Below, in pieces: positions 34,814 through 43,390 of a stretch of 64,000 nucleotides of DNA. Under the pieces are notes generated by a model that had not been told where the DNA came from, did not search any database, and saw nothing but the letters and a program-made list of their open reading frames with translations. Numbering within the stretch: position 1 is the stretch's first letter; each line of letters opens with the position of its first letter. Source of the DNA: GCA-002727735 sp038134525 (GTDB lineage: Bacteria; Bacteroidota; Bacteroidia; Flavobacteriales_D; Parvicellaceae); contig JAYPVI010000013.1 in NCBI GenBank assembly GCA_038134525.1, positions 1 to 64,000 on the forward strand. The letters run 5' to 3'. Both the position numbers and the translations under genes were made by a program.

Positions 34814-37180
34814 GTGCGACTTTTTAAGATAATTATTCTTCTGTTATTAAATGTAGTCTTAGTTTACACACACGCTCAGTATTCTTACAAAGGGACTGTA
34901 AAAGACGATAAAACGGGTGAATCTTTAATTGGTGTAAATGTAAAAGTCAATAACAGCAAAGGAGCAATTACTGACTTTAATGGTGTTTTTTCTCTTGATC
35001 TTGCAAAAGGGAAACATAAAATAGTTTTTTCATATGTGGGATATGAAACTAAACTGATTGAAATTGAGATAAATAAGGACGTTATAACTGATATCACCCT
35101 TTCAGAAGAATCATCTGAATTAGATGTGATGGTTGTTTCAGCCTCAAAATTTGAACAAAAACTAGAAGAGGTTACGGTGTCTGTAGATGTTATAGGAGCT
35201 AAGTTAATTGATAGTAAAAACTGTGTCACCTTAGCTGATGTGATCAGAAATGCACCTGGAGTACAATTAATTGATGGACAATTAAATATTCGTGCTGGTA
35301 GTGGATGGAGTTATGGAACAGGAAGTAGGGTGTTGGTTATGGTAGATGATATGCCTATACTATCTGCCGACCAGGGAGAAGTAGAATTTAACTTAATTCC
35401 GATGGAAAACATTGAGCAAATGGAGATTATTAAGGGCGCATCATCCTCACTTTATGGTTCCTCAGCCTTAAATGGTGTAGTGAATATAAAAACAAAGATG
35501 CCATCTATAGATCCGAAAACGACCATTCGTTCTTTTGTTGGTTTATGGGATAATCCGGCAGATTTAAGAAATAAATGGTGGGGTGATACCACTCGAATAA
35601 GATCAGGTTTAAGCTTAACACATTCTAGAAAAATTAAGAATTTTAACATGGTACTTTCTGCCAGTCATTATAACGATATGGGTTACATAAAAACAGTGAA
35701 TAATGTTCAGACAAGATTGGCAGCAAATACAAAATTGGTTTATGACAATATAACGTTTGGTTTAAATGCCAATTTTATGAAGAGAGAGAGTGGAATGTTT
35801 ACTATGTGGGAAAGTGATACCAATGGTTATGTTCCACTAGATGGAACAGATCTTCCTAATCGAGGTCTAAGATTTTATTTAGATCCTTCTATAACAGTAT
35901 ATCAAAACTTTTTTAAACATACTTTAAGGTCTAGAATCATGAGAAGAGATATTTTATATAACGAAAGTGGTTCAAATTATATCACATCCCTTTTAACTTT
36001 TAATGAGTACCAAAATCAATACCAAAATGATCAAACTACAATTACGAGTGGATTAACATTGACAACATTGATGGGTAAGACACCAGACAATAGAACTTAT
36101 AATGGCCAAATAAAAGGAAACAATATTAGTGTTTATACTCAGTTAGATCATAAATTTGGTAAACTAAATGTATCTACAGGAGCTAGATATGAATACTTTG
36201 ATTTAGATGATACCATTAAAGTTGGTAAACCTCTTTTTAGAGGTGGTTTAAATTATCAACTGGCAAAAGGGTTAAATATTCGTTCTTCTTTTGGTCAAGG
36301 TTTTCGTTTCCCAACAATTACAGAACTTTTTATGGAGGGAGATATAGGTCCAGTTAATTTATACCGTAATCCAAATTTAAAGCCAGAATCTGGTTGGACA
36401 GCTGAAATAGGGCTAAAAAAGGTATTGAAAATAGATGATTTTAAAGGTTATATTGATATAGTTGGATTTGTAATGGAATACAATAACATGATGGAGTTTA
36501 CCATGGGTATTTGGGGTCCTTCTTCTGATAATTTGTCCGGACTAGGATTTAGTTCTAAAAATGTCGGTAAAACAAGAATACCTGGAATTGAATTAACTGT
36601 CAATGGTGCAGGGAAAATAACTAAAAATCTCGATATAAGGTTGTTAAGTGGAATAACTTATTCATACCCATATTCTGTTTTTCCAAATGAACCATACGAC
36701 TACCTGCCTAATAACTTAACATCTACTCAGAATTTGTTAGCAAATATAGTTCTCAACGGAAATAATGACTCAACGTACACATTTGTTAATACTAGCTCTG
36801 ATAGTACAGGTTTGTTGAAATATAGAAATCACTTTACCATGAGGTTAGATTTTGAACTGATTTATAAAGATAAATTCACAATAGGTTTTTCCCATCAATA
36901 TAGTTCCCGAATGGCCAATATTGATTATGCATTTATTTCTCCTATTTTTAATACACCTCCAATGGGACCTATTCAATCAGTAGATTTAGGTATTAACAGA
37001 ACATTAAATCAATTAAATACTGGCTACCATCTTTTTGATTTTAGATTGAAATACAATATAGATGATACGTTTACATTGGGATTTCTGTGTGAAAATCTCT
37101 TAAATAAATCCTATTTAATAAGACCAGCATACATGGGGTCTCCAAGGACATTTATGTTTCAGTTAAAAAAGGAGTTTTAA
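34814..37180 (+). CDS. TonB-dependent outer membrane receptor
   Basis: The 788-residue protein starts at a GTG. It has a signal peptide ending THAQ, a carboxypeptidase-regulatory-like domain (about 23-100: GTVKDDKTGESLIGVNV), a plug domain (about 115-225: VRNAPG-type LADVIRNAPGVQLIDG, SRVLVMVDDMPIL, EIIKGASSSLYGSSALNGVV) and a beta barrel to the terminal Phe. It is shorter than SusC and has no SusD partner, as in receptors for metals, cofactors or peptides. It is probably co-transcribed with the C25 protease upstream, so peptide-linked uptake is possible. Its stop shares a TTAA with the stop of the convergent DUF2490 gene. Confidence 0.9.
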   Translation: MRLFKIIILLLLNVVLVYTHAQYSYKGTVKDDKTGESLIGVNVKVNNSKGAITDFNGVFSLDLAKGKHKIVFSYVGYETKLIEIEINKDVITDITLSEESSELDVMVVSASKFEQKLEEVTVSVDVIGAKLIDSKNCVTLADVIRNAPGVQLIDGQLNIRAGSGWSYGTGSRVLVMVDDMPILSADQGEVEFNLIPMENIEQMEIIKGASSSLYGSSALNGVVNIKTKMPSIDPKTTIRSFVGLWDNPADLRNKWWGDTTRIRSGLSLTHSRKIKNFNMVLSASHYNDMGYIKTVNNVQTRLAANTKLVYDNITFGLNANFMKRESGMFTMWESDTNGYVPLDGTDLPNRGLRFYLDPSITVYQNFFKHTLRSRIMRRDILYNESGSNYITSLLTFNEYQNQYQNDQTTITSGLTLTTLMGKTPDNRTYNGQIKGNNISVYTQLDHKFGKLNVSTGARYEYFDLDDTIKVGKPLFRGGLNYQLAKGLNIRSSFGQGFRFPTITELFMEGDIGPVNLYRNPNLKPESGWTAEIGLKKVLKIDDFKGYIDIVGFVMEYNNMMEFTMGIWGPSSDNLSGLGFSSKNVGKTRIPGIELTVNGAGKITKNLDIRLLSGITYSYPYSVFPNEPYDYLPNNLTSTQNLLANIVLNGNNDSTYTFVNTSSDSTGLLKYRNHFTMRLDFELIYKDKFTIGFSHQYSSRMANIDYAFISPIFNTPPMGPIQSVDLGINRTLNQLNTGYHLFDFRLKYNIDDTFTLGFLCENLLNKSYLIRPAYMGSPRTFMFQLKKEF

Positions 37181-37854
37181 TTCCCCGTATTTAAAAACAC
37201 GGCCAATTGCAATCTACTAAGATGTTCAGATTCATTTCTATGTCGTAAATAACCAGCTTGAATATTCATGTTTTTATTTATTTGATAGCCAATGGCACCA
37301 TATAATCTATTTTGATTTAATGGTGAGTTATCAATATGTAAAAAGACTTCATCATATAGGAATACAAATAGGGGGAAATCATCTTTTTTGGAAAGAGGTA
37401 TTTTAACAGACAGCATATATCTTGCTCTATCTTTGTATTTAGTGGAATTATCAGGGTATTTTATCCACCTTTGTTCAAGACGATATCGATGCCTGAATTT
37501 GATATTATTAATTTTATTTCTTAAGATAAATTGCTGCCAAATTCTATTTTCGGTAACTAATTCCCCGTTAAATCCTTCACCTAAAACAGACTGAGTTGGT
37601 ATCCAAGCATATCCTGCAGTGACCATACTGTTATTGTCAATTTTATAATTTAACCCTATTCTGGGTAATAATTGAAAGAAATTAGATCCAATTTCATAAT
37701 GTCTCAGTTGAGTCTCATAATGAATGCTGTATTTTTCATTCAAATGATGAGTTCCGAAATACATCCACCAACTACCTAAATAATCTTCTTTTGATTGAGA
37801 AAGAAGAGTTACAGGAATGATTAGGAATGTAATTATTGTAATTACTCTTTTCAT
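37177..37854 (-). CDS. DUF2490 family outer-membrane-like protein
   Basis: Starting at ATG 37854 gives 225 residues and a normal signal peptide (MKRVITIITFLIIPVTLLSQ); an upstream ATG at 37875 overlaps hutI and adds seven residues before the signal. Alternating strands (IHYETQLRHYEIGSNFFQL, ITAGYAWIP-like motif, KFRHRYRLEQRWI) are typical of DUF2490, a family predicted to form a small outer membrane barrel of unknown function. It follows hutI on the same strand and overlaps the convergent TonB receptor by 4 bases. Confidence 0.8.
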   Translation of the reverse strand: MKRVITIITFLIIPVTLLSQSKEDYLGSWWMYFGTHHLNEKYSIHYETQLRHYEIGSNFFQLLPRIGLNYKIDNNSMVTAGYAWIPTQSVLGEGFNGELVTENRIWQQFILRNKINNIKFRHRYRLEQRWIKYPDNSTKYKDRARYMLSVKIPLSKKDDFPLFVFLYDEVFLHIDNSPLNQNRLYGAIGYQINKNMNIQAGYLRHRNESEHLSRLQLAVFLNTGN

Positions 37855-37862
37855 AGTAGATG

Positions 37863-39101
37863 CTAATTTATCCATTTTCCTTTAATCATAGTTTTGTTGA
37901 TATGATTTGTTCCAAAAGAATAAGGCATGAATCCATATGAGTTAATGTCATTCGTTACATTAATATTTGCCCATTTCCCCACAGAAATGGAGCCATATTC
38001 ATCCTGAATTTCCATTGCATAGGCACCATTTATAGTGGCTGCATTAATGGCTGCTTCGGGAGAAATATTCATTTTAATACAGGCCAATGCAACAACTAAA
38101 TTCATATTTCCATTTGGAGATGACCCTGGGTTGTAATCAGTTGCTAATGCAAATGGGATATTGTGATGAATTAACTTTTTAGCTGGGCTATAGGGTATGT
38201 TGATGAAAAAGGAGCAAGAGGGAAGCAGGGTAGATATTATTTTTTTATCTTTTAAAGAATTGATGTCGTTATCAGAAATTATTTCTAGGTGATCTACAGA
38301 AACAGCAGCATGTTCAATTGCTTTTTGTATACCGCCAATACTTGTAAATTGATTTACATGCACTTTTGGTTTTAGGTTGTATTGCTTTCCAGCCTCTAGA
38401 ATCCTATCCATTTCATCAACTGAAAAGTAATTCGTCTCACAAAATACATCGATGTAGTCAGCCAGTTTCTCCTTATGGATGTTCGGTAGCATTTCTTTGA
38501 TGATTAGATCAATGTATTTTTCTTTTTGGTTTTTATATTTTTTCGGAATTGCATGTGCACCTAGGAATGTGGATTTAATAGGAAGTTCATACTTTTCTTT
38601 TAATCTTTTGATTACCCTCAGCATTTTTAATTCGCCTTCTACTGTTAGGCCATAACCACTTTTAATTTCAATACCTCCAGTACCTAAATTCATTACCTCT
38701 AAGAGTCTTTTTTCAGCGGTCTCAAAAAGATCATTCTCACTTGTCTTATTCAGCCTTTCAGCAGAGTTTAAAATTCCACCTCCTTTAGCAGCAATTTCTT
38801 CATATGTTAAACCATGAATTCGATCAATAAATTCCCCTTCTCTTGTTCCAGCAAATACAAGATGTGTATGGGAATCCATCCAACAAGGAAGAACTAGTTT
38901 ATCTTTAGTATCAATGACTTCTTGAGTTGATGATGCTTCTAAATCATCCATTTTTCCATATGATGCTATTTTTCCATCAACTATTTCTAGATATGCATTT
39001 TTGATGGTTTTTAATGAATTGGCTTCATCTCCTCCTAGTGGTTTCTTTTGGTTTTCCAGAATTCCACATAATTCCTTGATATTTATGAGAATCTTATTCA
39101 T
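37863..39101 (-). CDS. hutI: Imidazolonepropionase
   Basis: The amidohydrolase has the metal-binding DSHTHLVFAGTREGEF, ESGYGL-type motif IEIKSGYGL, AHAIP, HVNQF, DHLE and ALATDYNPGSSPNG, all typical of HutI. It hydrolyses imidazolone-5-propionate to N-formimidoyl-glutamate in histidine degradation. I chose ATG 39101 (412 residues, MNKILINIKELCG); ATG 39113 is an alternative. The start overlaps the preceding gene by 8 bases. No hutH or hutU is in the window, so the rest of the pathway must lie elsewhere. Confidence 0.93.
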   Translation of the reverse strand: MNKILINIKELCGILENQKKPLGGDEANSLKTIKNAYLEIVDGKIASYGKMDDLEASSTQEVIDTKDKLVLPCWMDSHTHLVFAGTREGEFIDRIHGLTYEEIAAKGGGILNSAERLNKTSENDLFETAEKRLLEVMNLGTGGIEIKSGYGLTVEGELKMLRVIKRLKEKYELPIKSTFLGAHAIPKKYKNQKEKYIDLIIKEMLPNIHKEKLADYIDVFCETNYFSVDEMDRILEAGKQYNLKPKVHVNQFTSIGGIQKAIEHAAVSVDHLEIISDNDINSLKDKKIISTLLPSCSFFINIPYSPAKKLIHHNIPFALATDYNPGSSPNGNMNLVVALACIKMNISPEAAINAATINGAYAMEIQDEYGSISVGKWANINVTNDINSYGFMPYSFGTNHINKTMIKGKWIN

Positions 39102-39384
39102 AATTAATTTCATCTAGGCTCCATGCTTCAGGTTTTCCAGAAAAAAAAGTTTTGGTTTTGGACCAAATTTTCCCAAACTGCACAGAATTTCTATACGCAT
39201 TTAAAGAACTTTCTTGATCCCAAATGCTGTAGGTGAAATAAAAATCATCAGTTGATTTTAATAACGCTACATGCTGACACCCTTTGAAGGATAAAATAAT
39301 GTGCCTGTGTTCCCCAAAAAACTGTTCAAATGCCAGTTTTTTTGATGTTGTAATCGATAATTTTACAATGCGTGTTAAACTCAT
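39094..39384 (-). CDS. Small ABM/dimeric alpha-beta-barrel-like protein
   Basis: The 96-residue cytoplasmic protein has the pattern of the antibiotic biosynthesis monooxygenase or related dimeric ferredoxin-like fold: an N-terminal strand (LTRIVKLSI), a helix with His residues (FFGEHRHIILSFKGCQHVALL), a strand (DDFYFTYSIWDQESSL) and a C-terminal helix. The activity is unknown. It lies between a SAM hydrolase-like gene (4-base overlap) and hutI in one operon. Confidence 0.65.
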   Translation of the reverse strand: MSLTRIVKLSITTSKKLAFEQFFGEHRHIILSFKGCQHVALLKSTDDFYFTYSIWDQESSLNAYRNSVQFGKIWSKTKTFFSGKPEAWSLDEINYE

Positions 39385-40178
39385 GATTTAAACTCCACTG
39401 TTATAATGTCATTTATAGAAATCCCAAAAAGCTGACTTGCTCCTCCACCGGATCCTCTAACACCCTTATTAATGGCAATTTCTAATAAACCTGTACTACT
39501 AAAAAGAGCAACTCTTTCGCCTTCAGGTACTTCATTGTAGTTTTGATGAATATGTTGGATGCTGTATTCAGATCTTGTGAGGTAAATTCTGAATGACCTG
39601 TTTTTACCTACTTCCTTAAAGAGTTGTTTCGTAATATTAGTCATTAAATTACCATATTTATCAATGTAACAAACCATTCCCTTAATGGTGTTGTTATCAA
39701 TGATAGGGCGGTAAAGTTGTTTAGACACTAAATTATCAATTGGTCTACCAACAACAGATGGAAGTCCACCTCTGGCCAAATGACATGCTATAGGTACAAA
39801 TATATCTTTTGTAGGAAACGAAAAGTCTTCAATATTGCTGTTGTGATTAATGACCCAAATACCATCAGGTTTTTTGTCAAAAATAAGTGAAAAAACACCA
39901 TTATTACTTCCTATAAAATATTGGTCATGATTGGAAACTATAATATGTTCAGTGCTTTCATTTGCACTAGTGTCCACGCCAATGATGTGAATTGTGTTTT
40001 TTGGAAATTCTTTAAATGTATTTTTTAATACAAAAGAAGCATGAACAATATCAAATGGAGGTATATCATGACTAATGTCAACAATTTTTGCATCTGTTAA
40101 TTGATTATAAATAGCGCCTTTAATGGAGGCTACATAATAGTCTCTTAAACCCATATCTGACGTAAGTGTAATTAACAT
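39381..40178 (-). CDS. SAM hydrolase / SAM-dependent halogenase-fold protein (DUF62)
   Basis: The 265-residue protein belongs to the chlorinase/fluorinase fold family: LTSDMGLRDYYVASIKGAI at the N-terminus, VDISHDIPPFDI, the His- and Asp-rich core and the C-terminal GSGGGASQLFGI. Most bacterial members are S-adenosyl-L-methionine hydrolases giving adenosine and methionine rather than halogenases; that is the default here. It is the first gene of a four-gene operon ending with DUF2490. A strong promoter (TTG, 18 bases, TATATTTG) lies about 46-74 bases upstream. Confidence 0.87.
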   Translation of the reverse strand: MLITLTSDMGLRDYYVASIKGAIYNQLTDAKIVDISHDIPPFDIVHASFVLKNTFKEFPKNTIHIIGVDTSANESTEHIIVSNHDQYFIGSNNGVFSLIFDKKPDGIWVINHNSNIEDFSFPTKDIFVPIACHLARGGLPSVVGRPIDNLVSKQLYRPIIDNNTIKGMVCYIDKYGNLMTNITKQLFKEVGKNRSFRIYLTRSEYSIQHIHQNYNEVPEGERVALFSSTGLLEIAINKGVRGSGGGASQLFGISINDIITVEFKS

Positions 40179-40210
40179 CTATTTATATCGCTTATTTTAT
40201 TGCTATTGAT

Positions 40211-40218
40211 TAACTTTG
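40211..40218 (+). promoter_or_regulatory. -7 element for phoH-purC
   Basis: TAACTTTG matches TAnnTTTG exactly and lies 44 bases upstream of the phoH start. No TTG is found at the right spacing upstream. Confidence 0.4.
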
Positions 40219-40223
40219 ACATC

Positions 40224-40252
40224 CAAATATACACTAAATTACTTGCTCACAA
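40224..40252 (-). promoter_or_regulatory. Promoter of the SAM hydrolase-hutI operon
   Basis: On the minus strand TTG (40250-40252), an 18-base spacer and an exact TATATTTG (40224-40231) form a consensus Bacteroidota promoter. It overlaps the region of the divergent phoH promoter. Confidence 0.6.
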
Positions 40253-40262
40253 TTCATCTTAA

Positions 40263-41207
40263 TTGATAGAGAAAAAAATAAATATTCATCCTAAAGTGCA
40301 AGCCATTGTTTTTGGTAAAAATGATGTGAATTACAATGCAATTAAAACCTTTTTTCCAAAAATGAAATTTATCCTCAGAGGTGATATGCTGAAGTACATG
40401 GGGGATGAAAATTCTATTAGTCATTTTGATAAAACTTGGGAAAGCATTATCAACTATTATGAGAACTTTAATCGACTACCTCTTTCAACTCTCAATGACA
40501 TATTAAGTAACAAGTATAAGCTCGATAAAAGTAAACTTGATGGAATAGAAGTACTCGTTTATGGCAATAAAGGTCGGGTCATTAAAGCTCGTACAAAAAA
40601 CCAATTGAAAATGGTTAGTTCCATTCAGGAAAATGATTTGTTATTTGCAGTTGGTCCTGCGGGTTCTGGTAAAACTTATACTGCAGTTGCCCTAGCTGTA
40701 AAAGCACTTAAGGAGCGAGTAGTCAAAAAAATTATTTTAACTAGACCAGCTGTAGAAGCAGGGGAAAATTTGGGTTTCTTACCTGGAGATTTAAAAGAAA
40801 AGCTAGATCCTTATTTACAACCATTATATGATGCATTAAGAGATATGATTCCATCTGAAAAATTAACGGAATTTTTGGAAAGTGGAGTAATCCAAATTGC
40901 TCCTTTAGGTTTTATGAGGGGAAGAACCTTAGATCAGGCATTTGTTATACTTGATGAGGGACAAAATACGACTCAAAGTCAGATTAAAATGTTTCTCACT
41001 AGAATGGGAAGATCTGCCAAATTTATTGTTACAGGTGATGTTACCCAAGTTGATTTACCAAAAAACCAAGTAAGTGGTTTAAAAATCGCACTGGAATTAT
41101 TCAAAGACCATAAAGAAATTAGTATCGTAAATCTAGATGAACACGATGTGATAAGACATCAACTTGTAAAAACAATTATTAACGCCTTTAATAAAAAAAT
41201 AAATTGA
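40263..41207 (+). CDS. phoH: PhoH family ATPase
   Basis: The 314-residue protein has an N-terminal domain (VQAIVFGKNDVNYNAIKTFF, MKFILRGDMLKYMGDE) and the PhoH P-loop ATPase domain with Walker A GPAGSGKTYTA (about 139-149), TRPAVEAGENLGFLPGD and Walker B FVILDEGQN. PhoH-like proteins are cytoplasmic ATPases linked to RNA metabolism; the exact role is unknown. The start codon is TTG: an in-frame TAA lies immediately upstream, and the next ATG would delete conserved N-terminal sequence. It overlaps purC by 4 bases. Confidence 0.93.
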   Translation: MIEKKINIHPKVQAIVFGKNDVNYNAIKTFFPKMKFILRGDMLKYMGDENSISHFDKTWESIINYYENFNRLPLSTLNDILSNKYKLDKSKLDGIEVLVYGNKGRVIKARTKNQLKMVSSIQENDLLFAVGPAGSGKTYTAVALAVKALKERVVKKIILTRPAVEAGENLGFLPGDLKEKLDPYLQPLYDALRDMIPSEKLTEFLESGVIQIAPLGFMRGRTLDQAFVILDEGQNTTQSQIKMFLTRMGRSAKFIVTGDVTQVDLPKNQVSGLKIALELFKDHKEISIVNLDEHDVIRHQLVKTIINAFNKKIN

Positions 41208-42148
41208 ATACCATAACAAAAACCAATTTTAATTTTCCTGGACAAGTAGAAGTATATCATGGTAAAGTAAGAGACGTCTATAACATAAATAATGATCTTT
41301 TAGTTATGGTCGTAACAGATAGAATCTCAGCATTTGACGTGGTTTTACCTAAAGGTATTCCTTTCAAAGGACAAGTTTTAAATCAGTTAGCCGAGCGATT
41401 TTTATCTGCTACTGAAGATATTGTACCCAATTGGCGAATTTCTTCTCCTGATCCAAATGTAACTATTGGACACCATTGCATTCCATACAAAGTTGAAATG
41501 GTTATCAGAGGATACCTTACAGGTCATGCTTGGAGAACATATAAATCTGGAGCTCGTGTTTTATGTGGGGTTTGTTTGCCTGATGGCATGAAAGAACATC
41601 AAAAATTTGATGAACCGATAATAACACCATCTACGAAAGCTGCTGAAGGTCATGATGAAGATATTTCTAGAGAAGAAATAATAAATCAAGGCATAGTAAG
41701 TAAAGAAGAATATGAACAATTAGAAAAATATACTAGAGCTGTATACCAAAGAGGTACTGAACTTGCTGCGGAAAGGGGATTGATTTTAGTCGATACAAAA
41801 TATGAATTTGGTAAAAAAGGAAATCAGATTTATTTAATTGATGAAATTCACACTCCAGACTCTAGTAGATATTTTTATGCAGATGAATACAAGCATAGAT
41901 TTGATCATGATCTACCTCAAAAGCAACTTAGTAAGGAATTCGTTAGAGAATGGTTGATGGAGAATGGTTTTCAAGGAAAGGAAAATCAACATATTCCCGA
42001 AATGACTGCTGAATTTGTAAATTCTATTACTGAAAGATATGTGGAATTATTCGAAAAAGTGAGTGGACAAGCATTTCTCAAAGACGAACACCAAAATCCC
42101 TTAGAAAGAATTAGGGAAAACGTGATTAATATTCTTACAGAAATGTGA
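41204..42148 (+). CDS. purC: Phosphoribosylaminoimidazole-succinocarboxamide synthase
   Basis: The 314-residue SAICAR synthetase has GKVRDVYNI, VVTDRISAFDVVLPKGIPFKG, VEMVIRGYLTGHAWRTY and LIDEIHTPDSSRYF. It joins aspartate to CAIR in purine synthesis. Like phoH it starts with TTG (TTGA overlap with the phoH stop); an in-frame TAA lies 10-12 bases upstream, and the next residues (NTITKTNFNFPGQ) match the N-terminus usual for Bacteroidota PurC. It ends 2 bases before the convergent ribBA stop. Confidence 0.96.
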   Translation: MNTITKTNFNFPGQVEVYHGKVRDVYNINNDLLVMVVTDRISAFDVVLPKGIPFKGQVLNQLAERFLSATEDIVPNWRISSPDPNVTIGHHCIPYKVEMVIRGYLTGHAWRTYKSGARVLCGVCLPDGMKEHQKFDEPIITPSTKAAEGHDEDISREEIINQGIVSKEEYEQLEKYTRAVYQRGTELAAERGLILVDTKYEFGKKGNQIYLIDEIHTPDSSRYFYADEYKHRFDHDLPQKQLSKEFVREWLMENGFQGKENQHIPEMTAEFVNSITERYVELFEKVSGQAFLKDEHQNPLERIRENVINILTEM

Positions 42149-42150
42149 TT

Positions 42151-43347
42151 TTACAATTTTAGATTATGCCCCATCTTTTCTTTTTTAGTTGATAGGTATT
42201 TTTCATTGTGAATATTACATTCTACTTCAATTGGAACAGTATCTACAATCTCTAAACCATATCCAATTAGTCCTGTACGTTTTTTAGGGTTGTTAGAGAG
42301 TAATCGCATTTTTCTAATACCTACTGATCTTAAAATTTGTGCTCCAACCCCATAATCTCTTGCATCCCCTTTAAAACCTAATTTAAGGTTTGCTTCTAAG
42401 GTGTCGTAGCCTTCTTCCTGTAGTTTATACGCTTTTAGTTTATTGAGTAAACCTATACCTCTTCCTTCTTGATTCATATAAATGATAACTCCTTTTCCTT
42501 CATCATTAATCATTTTCATTGATGAGTAGAGTTGATCTCCGCAATCGCATCTAAGTGATCCAATAATATCTCCCGTAAAGCAAGAGGAGTGAACCCTTAC
42601 TAAGATTGGTTCATTTTTATTCCAACTCCCTTTGATTAAGGCTAAGTGCTCTTCATCGGTAGTAGTTTGCTTGAATGCTTTTAATATAAAATCACCATAC
42701 TTTGTGGGCATATCAACTTGAACTATCTCCTCAATTAATGTTTCATGCTTCATTCGATAAGAAATCAAATCTTCAATGGTGATGATTTTTAAGTCAAACT
42801 TTTCTGCGATTTTTTTTAATTCAGGAAGTCTTGCCATAGAACCATCTTCATTCATGATTTCAACAATCAAACCAGCAGGCTCATAACCAGCTAATCTACT
42901 TAAATCTACTGCTGCTTCAGTGTGTCCGGCTCTCCTCAAAACTCCACCAGCCTTTGCTCTTAACGGGAAAATATGACCTGGTTTTCCTAAATCTTTTGGT
43001 TTGGTTTCAGGATTAATCAGTGCTTGTACTGTTTTTGCTCTATCTGTAGCTGAAATACCCGTAGAACATCCTTCGCCAATTAGGTCAACTGATACCGTAA
43101 AAGGTGTGTCAAAATGGGAATTATTAGCATCTACCATTAGTTCTAGTCCAAGTTCATCACACCTTTCTTCAATTAAAGGAGTGCATATAAGCCCCCTTCC
43201 GTGAGTAGCCATGAAATTGATTAATTCAGGATTTGCATTTCTTGCAGCCGTCACAAAATCTCCTTCATTTTCTCTATCTTCATCATCGACCACAATTACT
43301 AGTTTTCCTTTCTTGATATCTTCTAGTGCTTCTTCTACGGTATTCAT
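42151..43347 (-). CDS. ribBA: Bifunctional DHBP synthase / GTP cyclohydrolase II
   Basis: Starting at ATG 43347 gives 398 residues (MNTVEEALEDIKKGK); an upstream TTG at 43365 overlaps the predicted -7 element and is unlikely. The N-terminal half is 3,4-dihydroxy-2-butanone-4-phosphate synthase (DDEDRENEGDFV, THGRGLICTPL, AGHTEAAVDL). The C-terminal half is GTP cyclohydrolase II with the zinc site SSCFTGDIIGSLRCDCGDQL and EGRGIGLLNKLKAY. Both active sites look complete. It supplies both precursors of riboflavin. Confidence 0.96.
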   Translation of the reverse strand: MNTVEEALEDIKKGKLVIVVDDEDRENEGDFVTAARNANPELINFMATHGRGLICTPLIEERCDELGLELMVDANNSHFDTPFTVSVDLIGEGCSTGISATDRAKTVQALINPETKPKDLGKPGHIFPLRAKAGGVLRRAGHTEAAVDLSRLAGYEPAGLIVEIMNEDGSMARLPELKKIAEKFDLKIITIEDLISYRMKHETLIEEIVQVDMPTKYGDFILKAFKQTTTDEEHLALIKGSWNKNEPILVRVHSSCFTGDIIGSLRCDCGDQLYSSMKMINDEGKGVIIYMNQEGRGIGLLNKLKAYKLQEEGYDTLEANLKLGFKGDARDYGVGAQILRSVGIRKMRLLSNNPKKRTGLIGYGLEIVDTVPIEVECNIHNEKYLSTKKEKMGHNLKL

Positions 43348-43362
43348 TCCTAATTTTTTATG

Positions 43363-43390
43363 CAAATTTAAAATATAATTTCCTACTCAA
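43363..43390 (-). promoter_or_regulatory. ribBA promoter
   Basis: TTG (43388-43390), a 17-base spacer and an exact TAAATTTG (43363-43370) on the minus strand. Transcription would start near 43357, about 10 bases before the ribBA ATG, so ribBA is not dependent on the glycosyltransferase genes upstream. Confidence 0.6.

Noticed and set aside
39381..40178. SAM-dependent chlorinase/fluorinase activity
   Set aside because: The fold matches, but most bacterial members are SAM hydrolases and there are no halometabolite genes nearby, so a halogenase claim is not supported.
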